This document shows positions 46,701-59,900 of a DNA stretch of 64,000 nucleotides, piece after piece (positions within the stretch are counted from its first letter, which is position 1; every line of letters begins with the position of its first letter). A program made the position numbers and the translations under genes. The notes below the pieces were generated by a model. It was not told the DNA's origin, did no database searches, and worked only from the letters and a program-made list of their open reading frames with translations. The stretch is from Garcia nutans (taxonomy: Eukaryota; Streptophyta; Magnoliopsida; Malpighiales; Euphorbiaceae): positions 64,530,501 to 64,594,500 of the forward strand of contig CANTUV010000011.1 of assembly GCA_947685225.1 (NCBI GenBank). The letters are read 5' to 3'.

Positions 46701-48300
46701 CTATATATATGAAATTGTCTTCAAAAGAAAATATACCAAACAAATGATGACTTTGAGATATATTTTATGTAGTTTTTTTTTTAATTTTCTTTTTTAAAAA
46801 ATATATTAAAAAATACATGATAAAATTATATATTATATAAAATATAAAAAAAATTTAATTATATTATAATAGGAAGAAGCAAAAAGAACAAAATGATTGT
46901 GCTAGACATGTCGTTCAAACTCTTTTAAATAACTCATTATTAAAAAATTAAAGCTAACTAAGATTAAGATAAGAGAATAATGAGACACTGCTAAAAGGAA
47001 ATGGTTTAATTTATAATTAAGACTCCAATATAAAATATGTTAAAGCTTTTTCTAACTGTTTGCAATATATATTTTTAATTTTCAAAAATACTTCATAATT
47101 TTTAATAAATTTTAAATATATATTTTTTTCAAATTTAAGATATACTATATATAGTATATAATTCTATGTTAGTTATATATATTTTTATATATTAATTTTT
47201 GCAAATTGAAAATGAATATTCTCAAAATTGAAAATATAAACTTTTGAGTAAATTTGAGAGAAAAAAAGATTAATATTTTTAAAAATGCTTCTATTATTAA
47301 TTGTTTGGATTGTCGTATAAATTCCTAATTAATTATATTTCAATGTTATTTTTCACAAGATAAATGGAATTTCACACCATTTTAAAAAAATAGTTTTATT
47401 ATTTATTATCATATTCTGTAATTTATTTATATATGGTGACATTGGGACTGATATGTAGAAACTCTTGGGCTTCAAGCTTCAGGCCTCCGCCTCGACGTTG
47501 TATCAAAAAATCTATCAGGCTTTATTTCATATAAATTAGTTATAATTTTATTTTTTTTAAATTATTTTTATAAAAATATCAAATAGAAAAATTTTAAATG
47601 ATTTTTTAATTTTATACACTTATAATAAGAAGATAAATAAACTTATATATTTTAAAAATATGTTTTTATAATTTCTAATAATATTTTTAATTTCTCAATT
47701 TAATTTATAATTATGCCGTTCATAATACTATTTACTTTTCAAAATAAATTTAAAAAACTTAGAGGTCGTGAGTATAAAAGAAATATTTGATGTGAATTAA
47801 GAGAAATAAAGAAGAAATACAAAAAATACATCGAAATAAAATTTAATAGTTATTTCATATTTTCTGAATAATAAATTTATAGTTAATTTTTTTATCCCAA
47901 ATATATTAAATATCAAAAAAAAACATGAATAACATCCCAAATTGATAAATAGATATTTTTTTTATTTGTCCTAAGTTATACTTTATTTATTAATTTAATA
48001 TATTCAATTTATTTGTTAAAAATAAATATATATCATATTAAAATAAGGATATAATAGAAATATATAAAAATTCATATTTTTAATAAAAATATTTTTATTT
48101 TTAAAATAGAAAGAACATGAGAATATGATTTTAATAAATGTACATTATATAAAACAAATTTTTTTGAACTGTTATTCAAAACAATTTAGGAGTTTATAGA
48201 ATAAGGAAACTAAATCTTAGTTGGATCGAGGCTTATGGATAATGATGATATTTAGTGCGGTCGAAGAAATTAAAAAAAAAAAAACAATTATTTTAGTATT
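40701..48300. other. Long AT-rich intergenic region
   Basis: No supported gene on either strand. A GC-richer block at 40930-41060 contains the palindrome CGCACGTGCG (40983-40992) and, on the minus strand, TGACGTC closely followed by TTTATAAAT (40920-40937). Other small GC-richer patches occur at about 42120-42480, 43140-43310 and 47440-47510. Microsatellites include CTT repeats at about 43697-43731 and TA runs near 45671-45692. A 36-bp tandem duplication lies at 44361-44432. Confidence 0.6.
44361..44432. repeat. 36-bp tandem duplication
   Basis: Copies start at 44361 and 44397, each with tattatcaattaacaaagt. Noncoding. Confidence 0.85.
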
Positions 48301-48916
48301 GGTTACCAAAAAAATAAATAAATAAAAGTGAGAAACACAAAGATAAGGCTGACGTCGCCTTCCATTTGCTTGCATGTAATGTGTCCCATTCCAACGTGTC
48401 TTTCGACATGTTCACGATCAATCAAATTCCCATGTTATTTGAAAATTTTGAATTTTTTTAAAATACAAATATTAATTATGAATTATTTTAATTTTATAGT
48501 ACAAAATTATAGCACAAAATTTAAAAAGAACTAAAATTTGAAATTCACTTCATCATTAATATTCATGGTTACTTATAATTAGTAATCATATATCATTTTT
48601 TTAGAATCCAACCAAATAAAATTATAAAAAAGATATAATTATATTTTTAAAATTTAAATTTGAAATTTATAAGATAAAAAATTTATTATTCAACTTACTT
48701 ACATACTTAATAATTCGATAACTATTAACTTTATTATAATGAGTAGTGCACTAAAAGTTACTTAAATTAGAGAATTAAAAGAAAGTTTATTAAATTATTT
48801 TTACTAAATTTATATCGATCAAATTAATTTTTTTAATACAAATACAAAGAAAAAAAATTTTAAATTTATTATTCAAGAAAATAAGTAATTACTACTAGAC
48901 TAGATTGTAACTTAAA

Positions 48917-49465
48917 TTAACTTCTTTGGATCTTCCAATTTGAAGTCATCATTGAACAAAATTCTTCAAAATCGACAAGACCATCACCATTCTTATCAAC
49001 CCCTTTTATCATAAGCTTGCACTCTTCAAGGCTACATTTCTCACACCCAAGACTAGTTAAAACATTCTGCAACTCTTCAGCAGAAATTAAACCATTTTTA
49101 TCCGAGTCAAAAATCAGAAAAGCATCCATAAGATAATCTTGTTCCTCATTATAACCGTTCAAAATATTGATGAACTTATCCAAGTCTACGAGCCCATCTT
49201 CAGCTTCCGAAGTAGTAGCTTTAGATTTATCGTCACAGCCAAGGCAGAGAAGCAGTTCCCTTAGTTCATAGGAAGATATTTTGCCATCTCCATTCGCATC
49301 AATGAGGTTGAAAACTTGTTTGAACTGATTGTTAGGAGCTTCCATATCTGCAAATGATGGGTTTAGTAAATCAATAGTAGTAGAAGAAAGTCTCTTGCAT
49401 TTACCAAGTTTTGCCATGGCTCTCTTTCGTAGAGAGCTAAGGCAACAAGTGAAAGAATGTAGCAT
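48917..49465 (-). CDS. CML: Calmodulin-like calcium sensor (CML)
   Basis: Intronless 182-residue EF-hand protein. CMLs bind Ca2+ and change shape to pass calcium signals to partner proteins. Three canonical 12-residue loops are visible: DANGDGKISSYE (56-67), DSDKNGLISAEE (120-131) and DKNGDGLVDFEE (157-168). Each has acidic or Asn/Ser ligands at 1, 3, 5 and 9 and Glu at 12. A second hand between the first two is degenerate (around 88-100, EDGLVDLDKF), so three-site binding is expected. The N-terminal 40 residues are basic and hydrophobic and lack an N-myristoylation glycine. An internal Met17 could serve as an alternative start; 49465 is used because it keeps the longest frame and follows a CT-rich leader. 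A TATA-like TATTAATAA lies about 65 bp upstream on the minus strand. The CML number is not assigned. Confidence 0.93.
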   Translation of the reverse strand: MLHSFTCCLSSLRKRAMAKLGKCKRLSSTTIDLLNPSFADMEAPNNQFKQVFNLIDANGDGKISSYELRELLLCLGCDDKSKATTSEAEDGLVDLDKFINILNGYNEEQDYLMDAFLIFDSDKNGLISAEELQNVLTSLGCEKCSLEECKLMIKGVDKNGDGLVDFEEFCSMMTSNWKIQRS

Positions 49466-49565
49466 AGAGAGAGAGAGAGATTCAGAGAAGTGAATTTTGA
49501 AATGGTAGCTGTGTGTGATTTGTGCTCATTATTAATAGCTAAGTATTGAAAATTTTTTGTCACTT

Positions 49566-50700
49566 AGCAATAATTCTATGGTCGTACACATGACAATCCC
49601 TCAGGTTTGGGCTAATGAACCCAGTCCCACAAAAACTAAATTTTAATTTTTTTTAAAAAAAATAAAGAATTATAAGCCTGTGGATTTCTTCGTATCTTCA
49701 CTAATATAACTTTTATTTTATTTTTTTACGAAATTTTATTTTCTTAAAATTTTAAATTTAATTAAGAATCAAAATCAAATTTATGAAAAAAAGAAGGTTA
49801 AAACCAAAATTTGGCCGACAAAGTCCCACCCAGTGGGTACCAGTTGATTCGAAAAACTACCAAAAGTGTAGCGTGGATTGCTATCGATTGGTCAAATATG
49901 GATGCTATTAATTACTGAAAAACTGATAGAGACTCAATCTTAACTTATGCTGATAAGCTTATCCTTCTAATGTCCAAACTCTGCTGCACACCAAGTCAAA
50001 AGAATTAGAGAAATCAGAAAAGGGCCATTGCGTTGGTTTTTTTTTCTTTTTCAAAGACACTTCTTGTCAGCATCATAACAAATTATGAATAAAATTTAGA
50101 CACGAGCATTCTTTTAATTGATCAAATTTTAAAATTCGATCAATTCAATAATTTAATAACGGCTAAAAAAAATTTTAAAAATCAACTAATAATAATCAGC
50201 TCAGTTAATTTAGTTGAATTTTTTTTTTCAATTTATCAAATTCGATTAATTTTTTCAGTAAATATATAAATAAAAATTGAACGACTCAATCGATTTAAAC
50301 TAATATAACCGATCTTGCGGCTCAAATGACAGTCGGATAGGTGGATTTTCAGTTCTTTTCACGTTCCTAATAAAATTTCTGTATTATCCACAGAATATTA
50401 TTGCACTCTGATTTGCCATCAAAACAAGTACTGGTTCAATGATAGTTACGTACATTTCATTTAAAATACTGAAATTCATTCGTTATTGAATATGAAAAGT
50501 CAATCAACCAAATCCGAAAATCCCTAATCAATCAGAAATCAACCTCACACAATATTCTAATAAAACCCTCACCCAAAACGATGATGGCCAAATAAAAAGC
50601 TGTCTTCTACTTGTACCACCACCGCAAAATTAAGGCCTTAAATCATCGGAATTTAGAAAGCATCAAGCAGTTCTTGTTGAATAAGCACATTTTTATTTTT
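49566..50700. other. Intergenic region between CML and BIG2
   Basis: AT-rich, no supported gene. The left end is upstream of CML. The right end should contain the BIG2 3' UTR or polyadenylation region; the exact site is not determined. Confidence 0.6.
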
Positions 50701-50989
50701 ACAGGAAATTACTTTTCTCAAACTTGTCTACCAGATAGGGGGAGAGCAAAGAAAATATTTGACTAGCATACAACAAAAACTCCTAATGATATATCTATTA
50801 ACTCTGAACAAATGAGCTTTCGAATAAACTACATGAAGTTCTAAAGCCACTTGACAATCCAAAGCCATCGCTAACTCTTCATAATCTATGGGTCTCTATC
50901 TTCAGTAACAATTGTAATATGAAAAAGAAAAAAATTAAGAATTGAATCAAGTATGACACATCACAAAATGCAGCATGATCTCACCAAGA

Positions 50990-53900
50990 TCAACACGATC
51001 GTAGCAAAACGGGACCCACTGATGAGCTGAGCATATCACTGAGAGCTACTTGGACCTCATTCGATCCGTGTTCACAGCTTATCAAGCCTGAAAGAAGGGG
51101 GAAGAAACCACTCAAGTTCTTTTGAAATGAAATCTCTCCCAAACTACAGATGGCCTGCAGAGTTGCAACTATAAGAGGTGCCCGTGCAGCCAATTCCCTC
51201 TGTTTACCAGAGCCTATAGGAATCAGCCACTGCTGTTGCACGCTGGGAGATGATTGAGATGTCTGTCCAGACCGTGAAGTTTCAATATAGAACTGTAACA
51301 CCTCCCGGCAAAGGTTGACAAGATAAGATTCCACTTCAGCCTCATCAAAATCTTTAGGCCCGTCCAGTATAAGATTTTGCAAGAATGTGAGGCAAATTTG
51401 GTAAGACTCATTTTCCAAGCGCAAAAGTGGAGGGTCTTGCATCTGGGTCATGGAGCCAAACTCTTGCAGCCTTGAACGTAACGTGGTACTAGTATTGATC
51501 TTGTGAGCATGGGATGCTACATCATGCAAAGCATCATAGAGGACTAAGGTATTCTTAGCTGAGAGATCAGACCGATACATGTTGTATATTTCCATCACCG
51601 CCTGCCAAATAGAATAAGAGAGTGATCCTCATGAAGTTCACGAAAAGTGCAAGTCAGAAAATTCAAATTTTCTGATTAAGAAATTGATCATTTAGGAGAA
51701 AGATACCTATACATCCATTAAGAGCATTCATGTTACTGAAGCATAAACCTTCAAGGTTAAAAGGATACAGACTTACATTATTTTATTTTATTTTTAATTT
51801 CTAAACATTTTTCATAATTGCAAATAATATCAACAATACCCCACGATCATAATACCATATGCTTCAATAACAACCTCAACTTGTCCTTGCAATGTTGAAC
51901 CATACAACTTGTTCTATGTGGATCAATAAATTAGGATATTGGCTTTCAGTATGTGCATCAAGAAATTCAGCAAAAGTCTGATTCAGCAGCCACTTTATAT
52001 AAATTGGTTAACCAAGCAAGCAACAGATTTTTCAGACTTATCAACACCCAAGGCCAACACACAATCCAGTGCCCAAACTATGCAAGCTATATGAAAACAT
52101 AGAATAACTAACATATGAATGATTAGAAATGCCAACACTGCATATGCTATACAGACAATATTCAATAGATAAGCATGCACAAGTGTGATAGCTTCCATGA
52201 GTTCCACAACAATTCAGGTATGAGCACTGCTTAGAAATGCCGACACTGCTTATGCTATACAGACAATATTCAATAGATAAGCATGCATGAGTGTTATAGC
52301 ATCCACGAGTTTCACAATAATTCAGCATAATAGAACATACCTGAATTAATAAGAGTTGAACAGCAGCTCTACATTTTGCATCAGATAGAAAAGCATAAAG
52401 ACGGCGTGTCATCTGTCTCTCTGGATCATCATCTGGCGTGGCAGATCCAGCAGAATCGCCATTACCTTGCACAGATAAAGATTTGTGGCTTCTTACCATG
52501 GAATCTCCATTAGCAATATAAGAGAAATCAGGAAGTGTAGCGTTGGCTGTCTCTTTTAGTGATAAAACCACTTCTAGCCACTTCTCCTCTGAAAACAGAT
52601 CACCAGCATTGCTCATCAAGCGGACAAATGCAGCAATACCAATACCAGCAAGGCTTTGGTGTGGACGCCTAATAAAGCTAACCAGAAGCATCAGCACCTT
52701 CTTCAGAAGTGGATTGACTGTGATATAAAATTTGACAAAAAGATCCACAACGAGCTGGAGGGCCAATGTGCATGTCTCATAAAGCCATGCATCCTGATCA
52801 AGTTCACCTGTATCACTATCAATCCCCTGCCCAGGAAAATCATCGCCAGTAGGATCAATAGCATGCCGTACATAGTCAAATATTGGAAACAGGACTGACT
52901 CAAAGACTCGTTCCCATAAAGTCAGAGAAAAGAGGTGTCCATGACTGCGTAAATTATCAAACAGCACTTGCAAGGCACTCTTCCTAATCTCAGGTCTAGG
53001 ATCAAAGCTGAGTTCCGATAAACCTGCACAAACAAATCATCAAATAATTTACAACAACAAAGCCTTAATCCTAAGTTAATTGGGGCCGGTTATATAAATT
53101 TTTCTTTTTCAATTAAGTCGATTTAGGACTACCTCTTCCGATAAATTTAAAACAGTCAAATCATTTTGTACGACTTTTGTCCAATTTAATTTAGGTCTAC
53201 CTCTATCTCTTTTAGCTATTTCTATTTTAATTAGTTCAGTTTTCCTGACCGGCGCATCACTATGTCTACGTTTTATATGGTCAAACCATCTCAATCTATG
53301 CTTTCTTATCTTATCTTCAATAGATGCTACCCCTACTTTTTCTCTAATGCACTCATTCCAGATTCTAGTGTGTCTACAAATCATCATATAATTTAAAATG
53401 CTAAAATAAATACATCCTTAAATCAAGAAGAAAATAGAAATGCAAGAGCGCATGCAAGCCATTATTGTTAAAATCATACAATTCCATAATATTTTCCACT
53501 CTAGAAATTTGAATCTATAGTGTGAATTGCGAATGTACTCGAATTGAGACTGAAAAGGCATATCAGTTTCAATTGATCGATTCATCAATTCATTTCTTGT
53601 CAGGCCTCTAGGTCCAAATACGTTCAAAACTCAAAGTTTAATTTTACAGTGAATTGAGTCCTTAAACCCTCTCTCAATTAAACTGAACTAATAACATACC
53701 AAAACAATGATCAAATCAGACAGACCCATGTTGTTGTTCATCCATTTGAAAATCTTTGCTCCTATTTCATGATTTTCCCTCCAACAATGGACTTTCAATA
53801 CATAAAAAGGATATTTTTCCTGGCAGCTACTCTTTTCCCTCTTCCTTCTTCTCTCTTATTTTATTTTATTCTCTATTGGAAGTTAGCATTTGCTGTATTT

Positions 53901-56900
53901 TGTCTGTTTTACAAGGATGCATTTGTTTCTAATTGATATTGACAATTCTTATTAAATCATGTGATTAAGTTCAATTCCCAATTCACAGTTTGCAACAAGA
54001 GAATTTCAATTCTTGATTTGAACCTTTATTTTAAATTATGAAATGTGCAAATTCTATGAATCAAATACTTTACGACATGCGTACGGCTTATGCAGTTTTC
54101 TTACCTGCCAGCAAAGGAAACCAGAAATAGAGATGATCATCCTTATCTGTGATCTCCCCATTATCGTATTTTGTGTCTTTTCCAGCTTTTGGTGAAGATA
54201 GTGAAATTTTTCCAGAGGCTTCCTTATCCTTATTCCCCATTGCTGATCCCAGATCTCCTTCTGCAAGTTTTGTAGCACAGTATCGAAGAAAAGTTATCGC
54301 ATTGAGGCTAATGTCTTTGTTAAATTGACTATTGGTGAATGCAATCAGACAATTCACACAATCTGTAAAGGTGGTTGTTTCAGTCTCTGTGATGTATGGG
54401 AAATACTCTCGAATAATCTTCTCCATTATCTCAAAGGCCAAGAGAACAATGTTTTTGTGGTCATCATAAGCTGCTGTTGTAAAAACCTGAATGAACATGG
54501 TAGCAAAAGCTAGTATAAATATAAAAGGTGAGCAACATGCAAATCCAATTTGACAATCCACATCACAATTACAAATAGAAGTTATACATCAGAAAATTTT
54601 AGTACCATGAACATGCTCTTCCATCCTGATTTAACGTTGTTGACACGAGATAAAACCATTTGTGAAACACATCTGATTATCAATTCTCTGATCTCAACAG
54701 CACTACTCTTCCGCATAACAATGACAAAAGGCTTCATAAATTCATTCTGAAAATTGTAGTTAGCCAACTCCTCTCTCTCTAAGAATTTCATTGATAATTG
54801 GCGTAAAGAATCCATTGCAAAAATTGCAATTGAAAGATTTTCAGAGCATCCAATGTTTACAAAGAAATCAGAAAGGACGTGCCAGATGCTTGACCATACA
54901 AGCCTGATGCGATTCATGTTATAGTGCCTGTCATGAGAAATTTAATCAAATTCACCATGTAATTGATGCAATAGCAGCAGTTAAGTGGCCTATAAATCAT
55001 AAGTTTCATGAGGGATGGAACAAAAAGTCAGGATTCATACGCAATCTCAACAATCTTCGTAAGGCTAAAAACTCTTGGATCAGATGCCGACCGCAATTCC
55101 TCCATAGAGACCTTGCAAAGAGCCTTGACAAAGTCAATTATTGCCTCGCTGTTTAGTTTTTGGCTCCGTGTAAATATGCGGTTCATTTCAGAGCTTCCCA
55201 CTTGTTCCAACATGTTTAAATTAGAGACTAAATTGTTCATCTGTTCAGATGTGACTGCCCCAAAAGCACTTCCACCAATACCAGCACTATCATATGAGCC
55301 TCTCATCACAGTAGCAGCTGCATATTGCATCCTCCCAGGCCCCTTCTTTTTCAAAACAGGGAGGATGGTGGACTTGGTTTGTTTTGACTTGTCTGAATCA
55401 TTTTGAGGGAAAGCAAAAAAGGTAGCATCTGGAGGAGCTCCCTCACCCAACAGATGCAGGTGTTCAAAGCGTGAGACACATGTTAAAATATGCTCCCAAG
55501 CTTCTTGCAAATAATTCCCATCCTCATCTGCAATGGTAACTATTGCCTATTATCAATAAAAATCCAAATCCAACATTAGATCCATGAGCAAATGGCAACT
55601 GGGATAAATTTCAAGAAAATATTACTCAAATCATTGGAAATTAAATTTCCAAGGTCATAGAGACAACAGAGGCTAATAGAACATACATTGTAACAATTTC
55701 ACAGCTTAAGGGGAACAGTTCATACAAACTGAGGTCTGCACAAGCATGTGCCCTTCATAGCCGTTTTTATTGAAAAGTAATTCAGCATGTCTAATTCCAG
55801 TCTGTAAAGCATTTTTCTGCCATCTACATATAATTGTCCTTCAACTGTGAAAAATCTGTAGATAAGGAGTTTCCAACTATGATCCTCTATCCATAAACAA
55901 AACCAACCCAGAAATATTTCACCTTCTCGCTAAATCATTCACTTTGAACAAAGTTATCTGTCTCACGTTGAGATGATCTATTTATCTATGATGAAATGCA
56001 AATACAACAATCTCAATATGCCATTAAATAGATTTGCAAAGATTTGGATAACTGAAACTAAGGTTTCAAATTTTACATAATAACTGCATGTTCACCTACT
56101 TGGCTTCTATAGGTGAATAAATAAGTCAACTGAAGGATAGATCTAGTTGATGAAATAAATGCCACAATGATATATCTAGTTGATGAAATAAATGGCACAA
56201 TCTTAAGTGCCTAACAAAGTAGCAACTGTCATTCTTTAACTCTAAGTAATGAAACAAAATATATGTAACATTTCCAATTATATTTAAATAAAAGCACCAA
56301 ATGACAAAAAACCATAATCACCAAATGACAAAAAACCCTAATCATACTTTTGTAATGTTACCACAATTTTTAATTTCGTCAGTTTTACCCTAATTTGTAA
56401 ACTCACTTGCCCAGTTACCCCACCAGGTCAAAATTGAAATATATATACACTTCAATACTGCTTCAAATAAAAAATAAAATTTTAGTAATATTTTTTGCTT
56501 TTCCCATTTTCCCCATCCCTTACCTTTCTCTCTAATTCCCCACACCTCTCTAAAACTAAAATACTAATAACGGTATTGACAAAACTAAGTTGCAAAGCTC
56601 TGAATGAGCTGCTGTCCAGAAGTCATCAATGCATCACTGCTGCCCCACTTGCTGCTTGTGTGCAACTCTTGTGGGCAGGCCCGGCAGGGAAGTTGGGACT
56701 GAAAAAAGTATTCCATAGAGGTGAGAGGCAAAGGTATAGACACAAAGCTGACCACCTTTGGCAGTGCACGTGGCAGGCAGCAGGTCCAGCAGCCACTATC
56801 TTTTAGTGTGGCAATCTTGGGTGGAGGTAGAGTAGAGGAGTTCTTGGGAGGCAGAAAATGGATCTAAGAATATAGATAGACTATATACAGGGAAATTTAA

Positions 56901-59900
56901 ACAGATGAAGAAAATGGGGAAAGGGAAAAAATATCAAAATTATTTTTTTCATTTCGATTAGTATTAAAATACTTTTTTTGGGTAATTATGACTTCATCGG
57001 ATATAATTATAATGAATATCGAAAAGGATGACCATGTACTCTTATACAACACAAGAACATTTTTACTGCAGTAAAATCTCTGAAATTAGAAACTGAGAAA
57101 GGAAGATCACCAAATAATACTCTCATCCACTTGATGAACTGTTATGGCATCAGAAGGTTAAAAAACTCACCTTGATGGCATCAATGTTTCTCTGCTTGAT
57201 ATCAGCAGGCGAGTGGAGGGAAGTAAACTTTGCTAAGGAAGTAACAAAAGCATCTCTATGAGTCTTCATTGACATTACAGCAGTGACATGGATGGCAGAA
57301 CGGAAACCTTCAAGACACAAATCTATCACCACTTCATCATCACTCTGGTCAAGAGGCACACTAAATGCAGCCAACATAGGAGCCCAGCATACCTCAATCA
57401 TGAACCGAAGTATCACCACATCTGTTGCAGCATAATAAACTGACCTACAAATCACCACATTGAACAGATCAATGAGAACTACAATATAGTTCCTTCAAAT
57501 CATAGGAATAACACACTTCATAAAGAGCAAGATCTAAGGTATGTCTAATCAAAATGACACATCTCAACAAGAGAGAGATATATCAAAAAATCTCATTTAT
57601 TGTCAATGAGCTCTAATTAGAATTCAACCATGTATCCTGATTTGTCAAAACATAACATTAAAAACCTATAGCCCAAATGAAGCCCCATATACATATTGAT
57701 ATTGACGAAGCCACTGAAAATATTTCACATAACTAGTGAGTTCCATTCACTGGTAAACAAAAACATTCAGATGGAGAAACAGAGTCTTCAAGCATAAAGA
57801 AAACCAGTTCTTCTTACTCAGATTTGCGAGCTTTTTCCTTAAATTGTTCTTGCATGTGTCTGATAAAATCATCACTGGTTTCCATCTTATCTTCACCTCG
57901 CTTACGGATCACAATGTTGAGGATACTGTCCAAGCCTAAAATTTTGTTTAGATTCATATATTGTTTTTGTTGCAGAGACAAATCATCTTCTTTCATTTTG
58001 ATCTCATTCCTTGATATGCGTTCAAATAATGACCTCAAGTACTCCTCAGGTAGATCTTTTCCATCATCAATCCCTCGATTGTTTCTTATAAAATCATCAG
58101 CTGACATCTGTATTTTTTTTGGGTGAGGGGAATATATCAACCATGGTATCTGAAATATCCAGGTAATATAAAAAAATTTGAATATACCTTGTTCTTCACC
58201 ATGGGATTGTGAGCGTCAGTATTGAGCATGATCACAGAGTAAGCAAGCACATAGGCTGTATCAGCACTAGTAAAAACCTTAGGATTGCATTTGCAGTAAC
58301 GCTCTGCAAACTTTTCCATGATGCGATCAATCTTCTGAGCCTCACCAGGTAACCTGAAGCCTTGCAGGAAGACCCTGATAGCCTCATCAAACTCCATGCC
58401 TTGGAAGTCAAAAGAATCAACATAGGCATGCATTATTTTCAATGATAAATCCTCTCTTTCTCCTAGATAATCACCAATCAGCGTCTTATTCAAACCAGAT
58501 GCATTTTTAAGAAAAACTGCTATCTCTTCAGGTGAATTGCCCACTTTATTTGCATTGATAAGAAATTCAATGCCTTTCTTAGGTTTTCGATTGAAAAGAG
58601 ATATACCTTCCTGTCACAAATCTTAAATTACATTCTGTAGTCTGTAGAGCATCTAAATTCAAAGAAAAATATATCAAACATCATCTATACCAAATATTCC
58701 ATTAGAACTTACCTGAAGCTCCAGCTTGTAAGCCCGGCGTTGCTCTATATTTGAAACATTAGAAGCTTCAGGGGAGGCTTCAGAATGAGAATCCGATCCT
58801 TCAGCAGGCTCATCCCCATTCCCATTTGCCATGGGAAGACTTCTTGGTTCAGGAGGGTTCTCAGCTGTATCCAATTTCTTGGTAGAATGCAGATCTGGAA
58901 TGCGCAGCTGCTTGTTCATCCAGTCACCCATTGACTTCAGAATGGCCACCAAGCACTTCATGGCTTCAAGTTTCATGGTCACCTCCTGTGGTGGCAAGAG
59001 TGTAGTGGCAGTACCAGGAGGGACACCTTGAGCAGTTTTAAGAAGTCCATTTACCATTCTGAAAGAATCAAGAAACAAAAACAGAAATTTGATTCCCAAA
59101 TTAGAAGCTATTTTTAGTGCAGATGCCTTTGATAATTTCTATAATCAATCTGAACTTTATGTACCAAACATACCTCTCAAATATGTTCGATGAATTGACA
59201 TCACAATCATAGTTAATGAAGATGTCCACAAGGACCTGTGAATCAATACATAGCTTATCTAAAAATCGAAGCACTATCATCTTCTGTTGAAAATTAGGTT
59301 GGGCAACATTTTCCAAAACTCTAAGAACAATCATTGGAAAAAATACTCCAATCTCTGCTTTCAATCCAGCTCTAAACCTTGAGACCAGACTAATGAAAAT
59401 GGAGCAAGAAAGTTGGAAAACAATCATAAGACTTGAAGCACTGTTCTTCAACAGTGACAAACATAAATATTGTTTAATGGCACCTAAAAACCTGTTTCAA
59501 AATAAAGATATTCACATATTAGGCATTTGTTTTAGAAGAAAGAAAAAAAAACTCAGGACTTCAATATCAAATGGCAATATGCATAAACTACAAAAGCAAT
59601 AATGATAACATCAATTTTTTATCAAAAAAATACAATTATAATACCATCGACTTACAACAGAAGTGCCAGAACTAAACCAAAAATAAAGCAGTTCAACGTT
59701 ATGCAAGAAGATTAGGTGGATGTAGGCATTCATTACAAATGTTTAGAGAAAGATAGAGAGAAGTAGAGAGGCATGGGTTATTCTACATTTATAAAACCAC
59801 CACAAAGGGGGAAAATTTCTTCACTCTTTCTTTTAATACAGGCTTAAACTTTCCAGAGTAGCAAAAGCTCATTAGTGCAGCATATGAAGCTGCTGAACAC

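Noticed and set aside
52041..52340. In-frame extension of the BIG2 exon into the intron
   Set aside because: The frame stays open past the donor only because of the 108-bp duplication; a GT donor at 52339-52340 and the downstream exon starting AVMEIYNMY show normal splicing.
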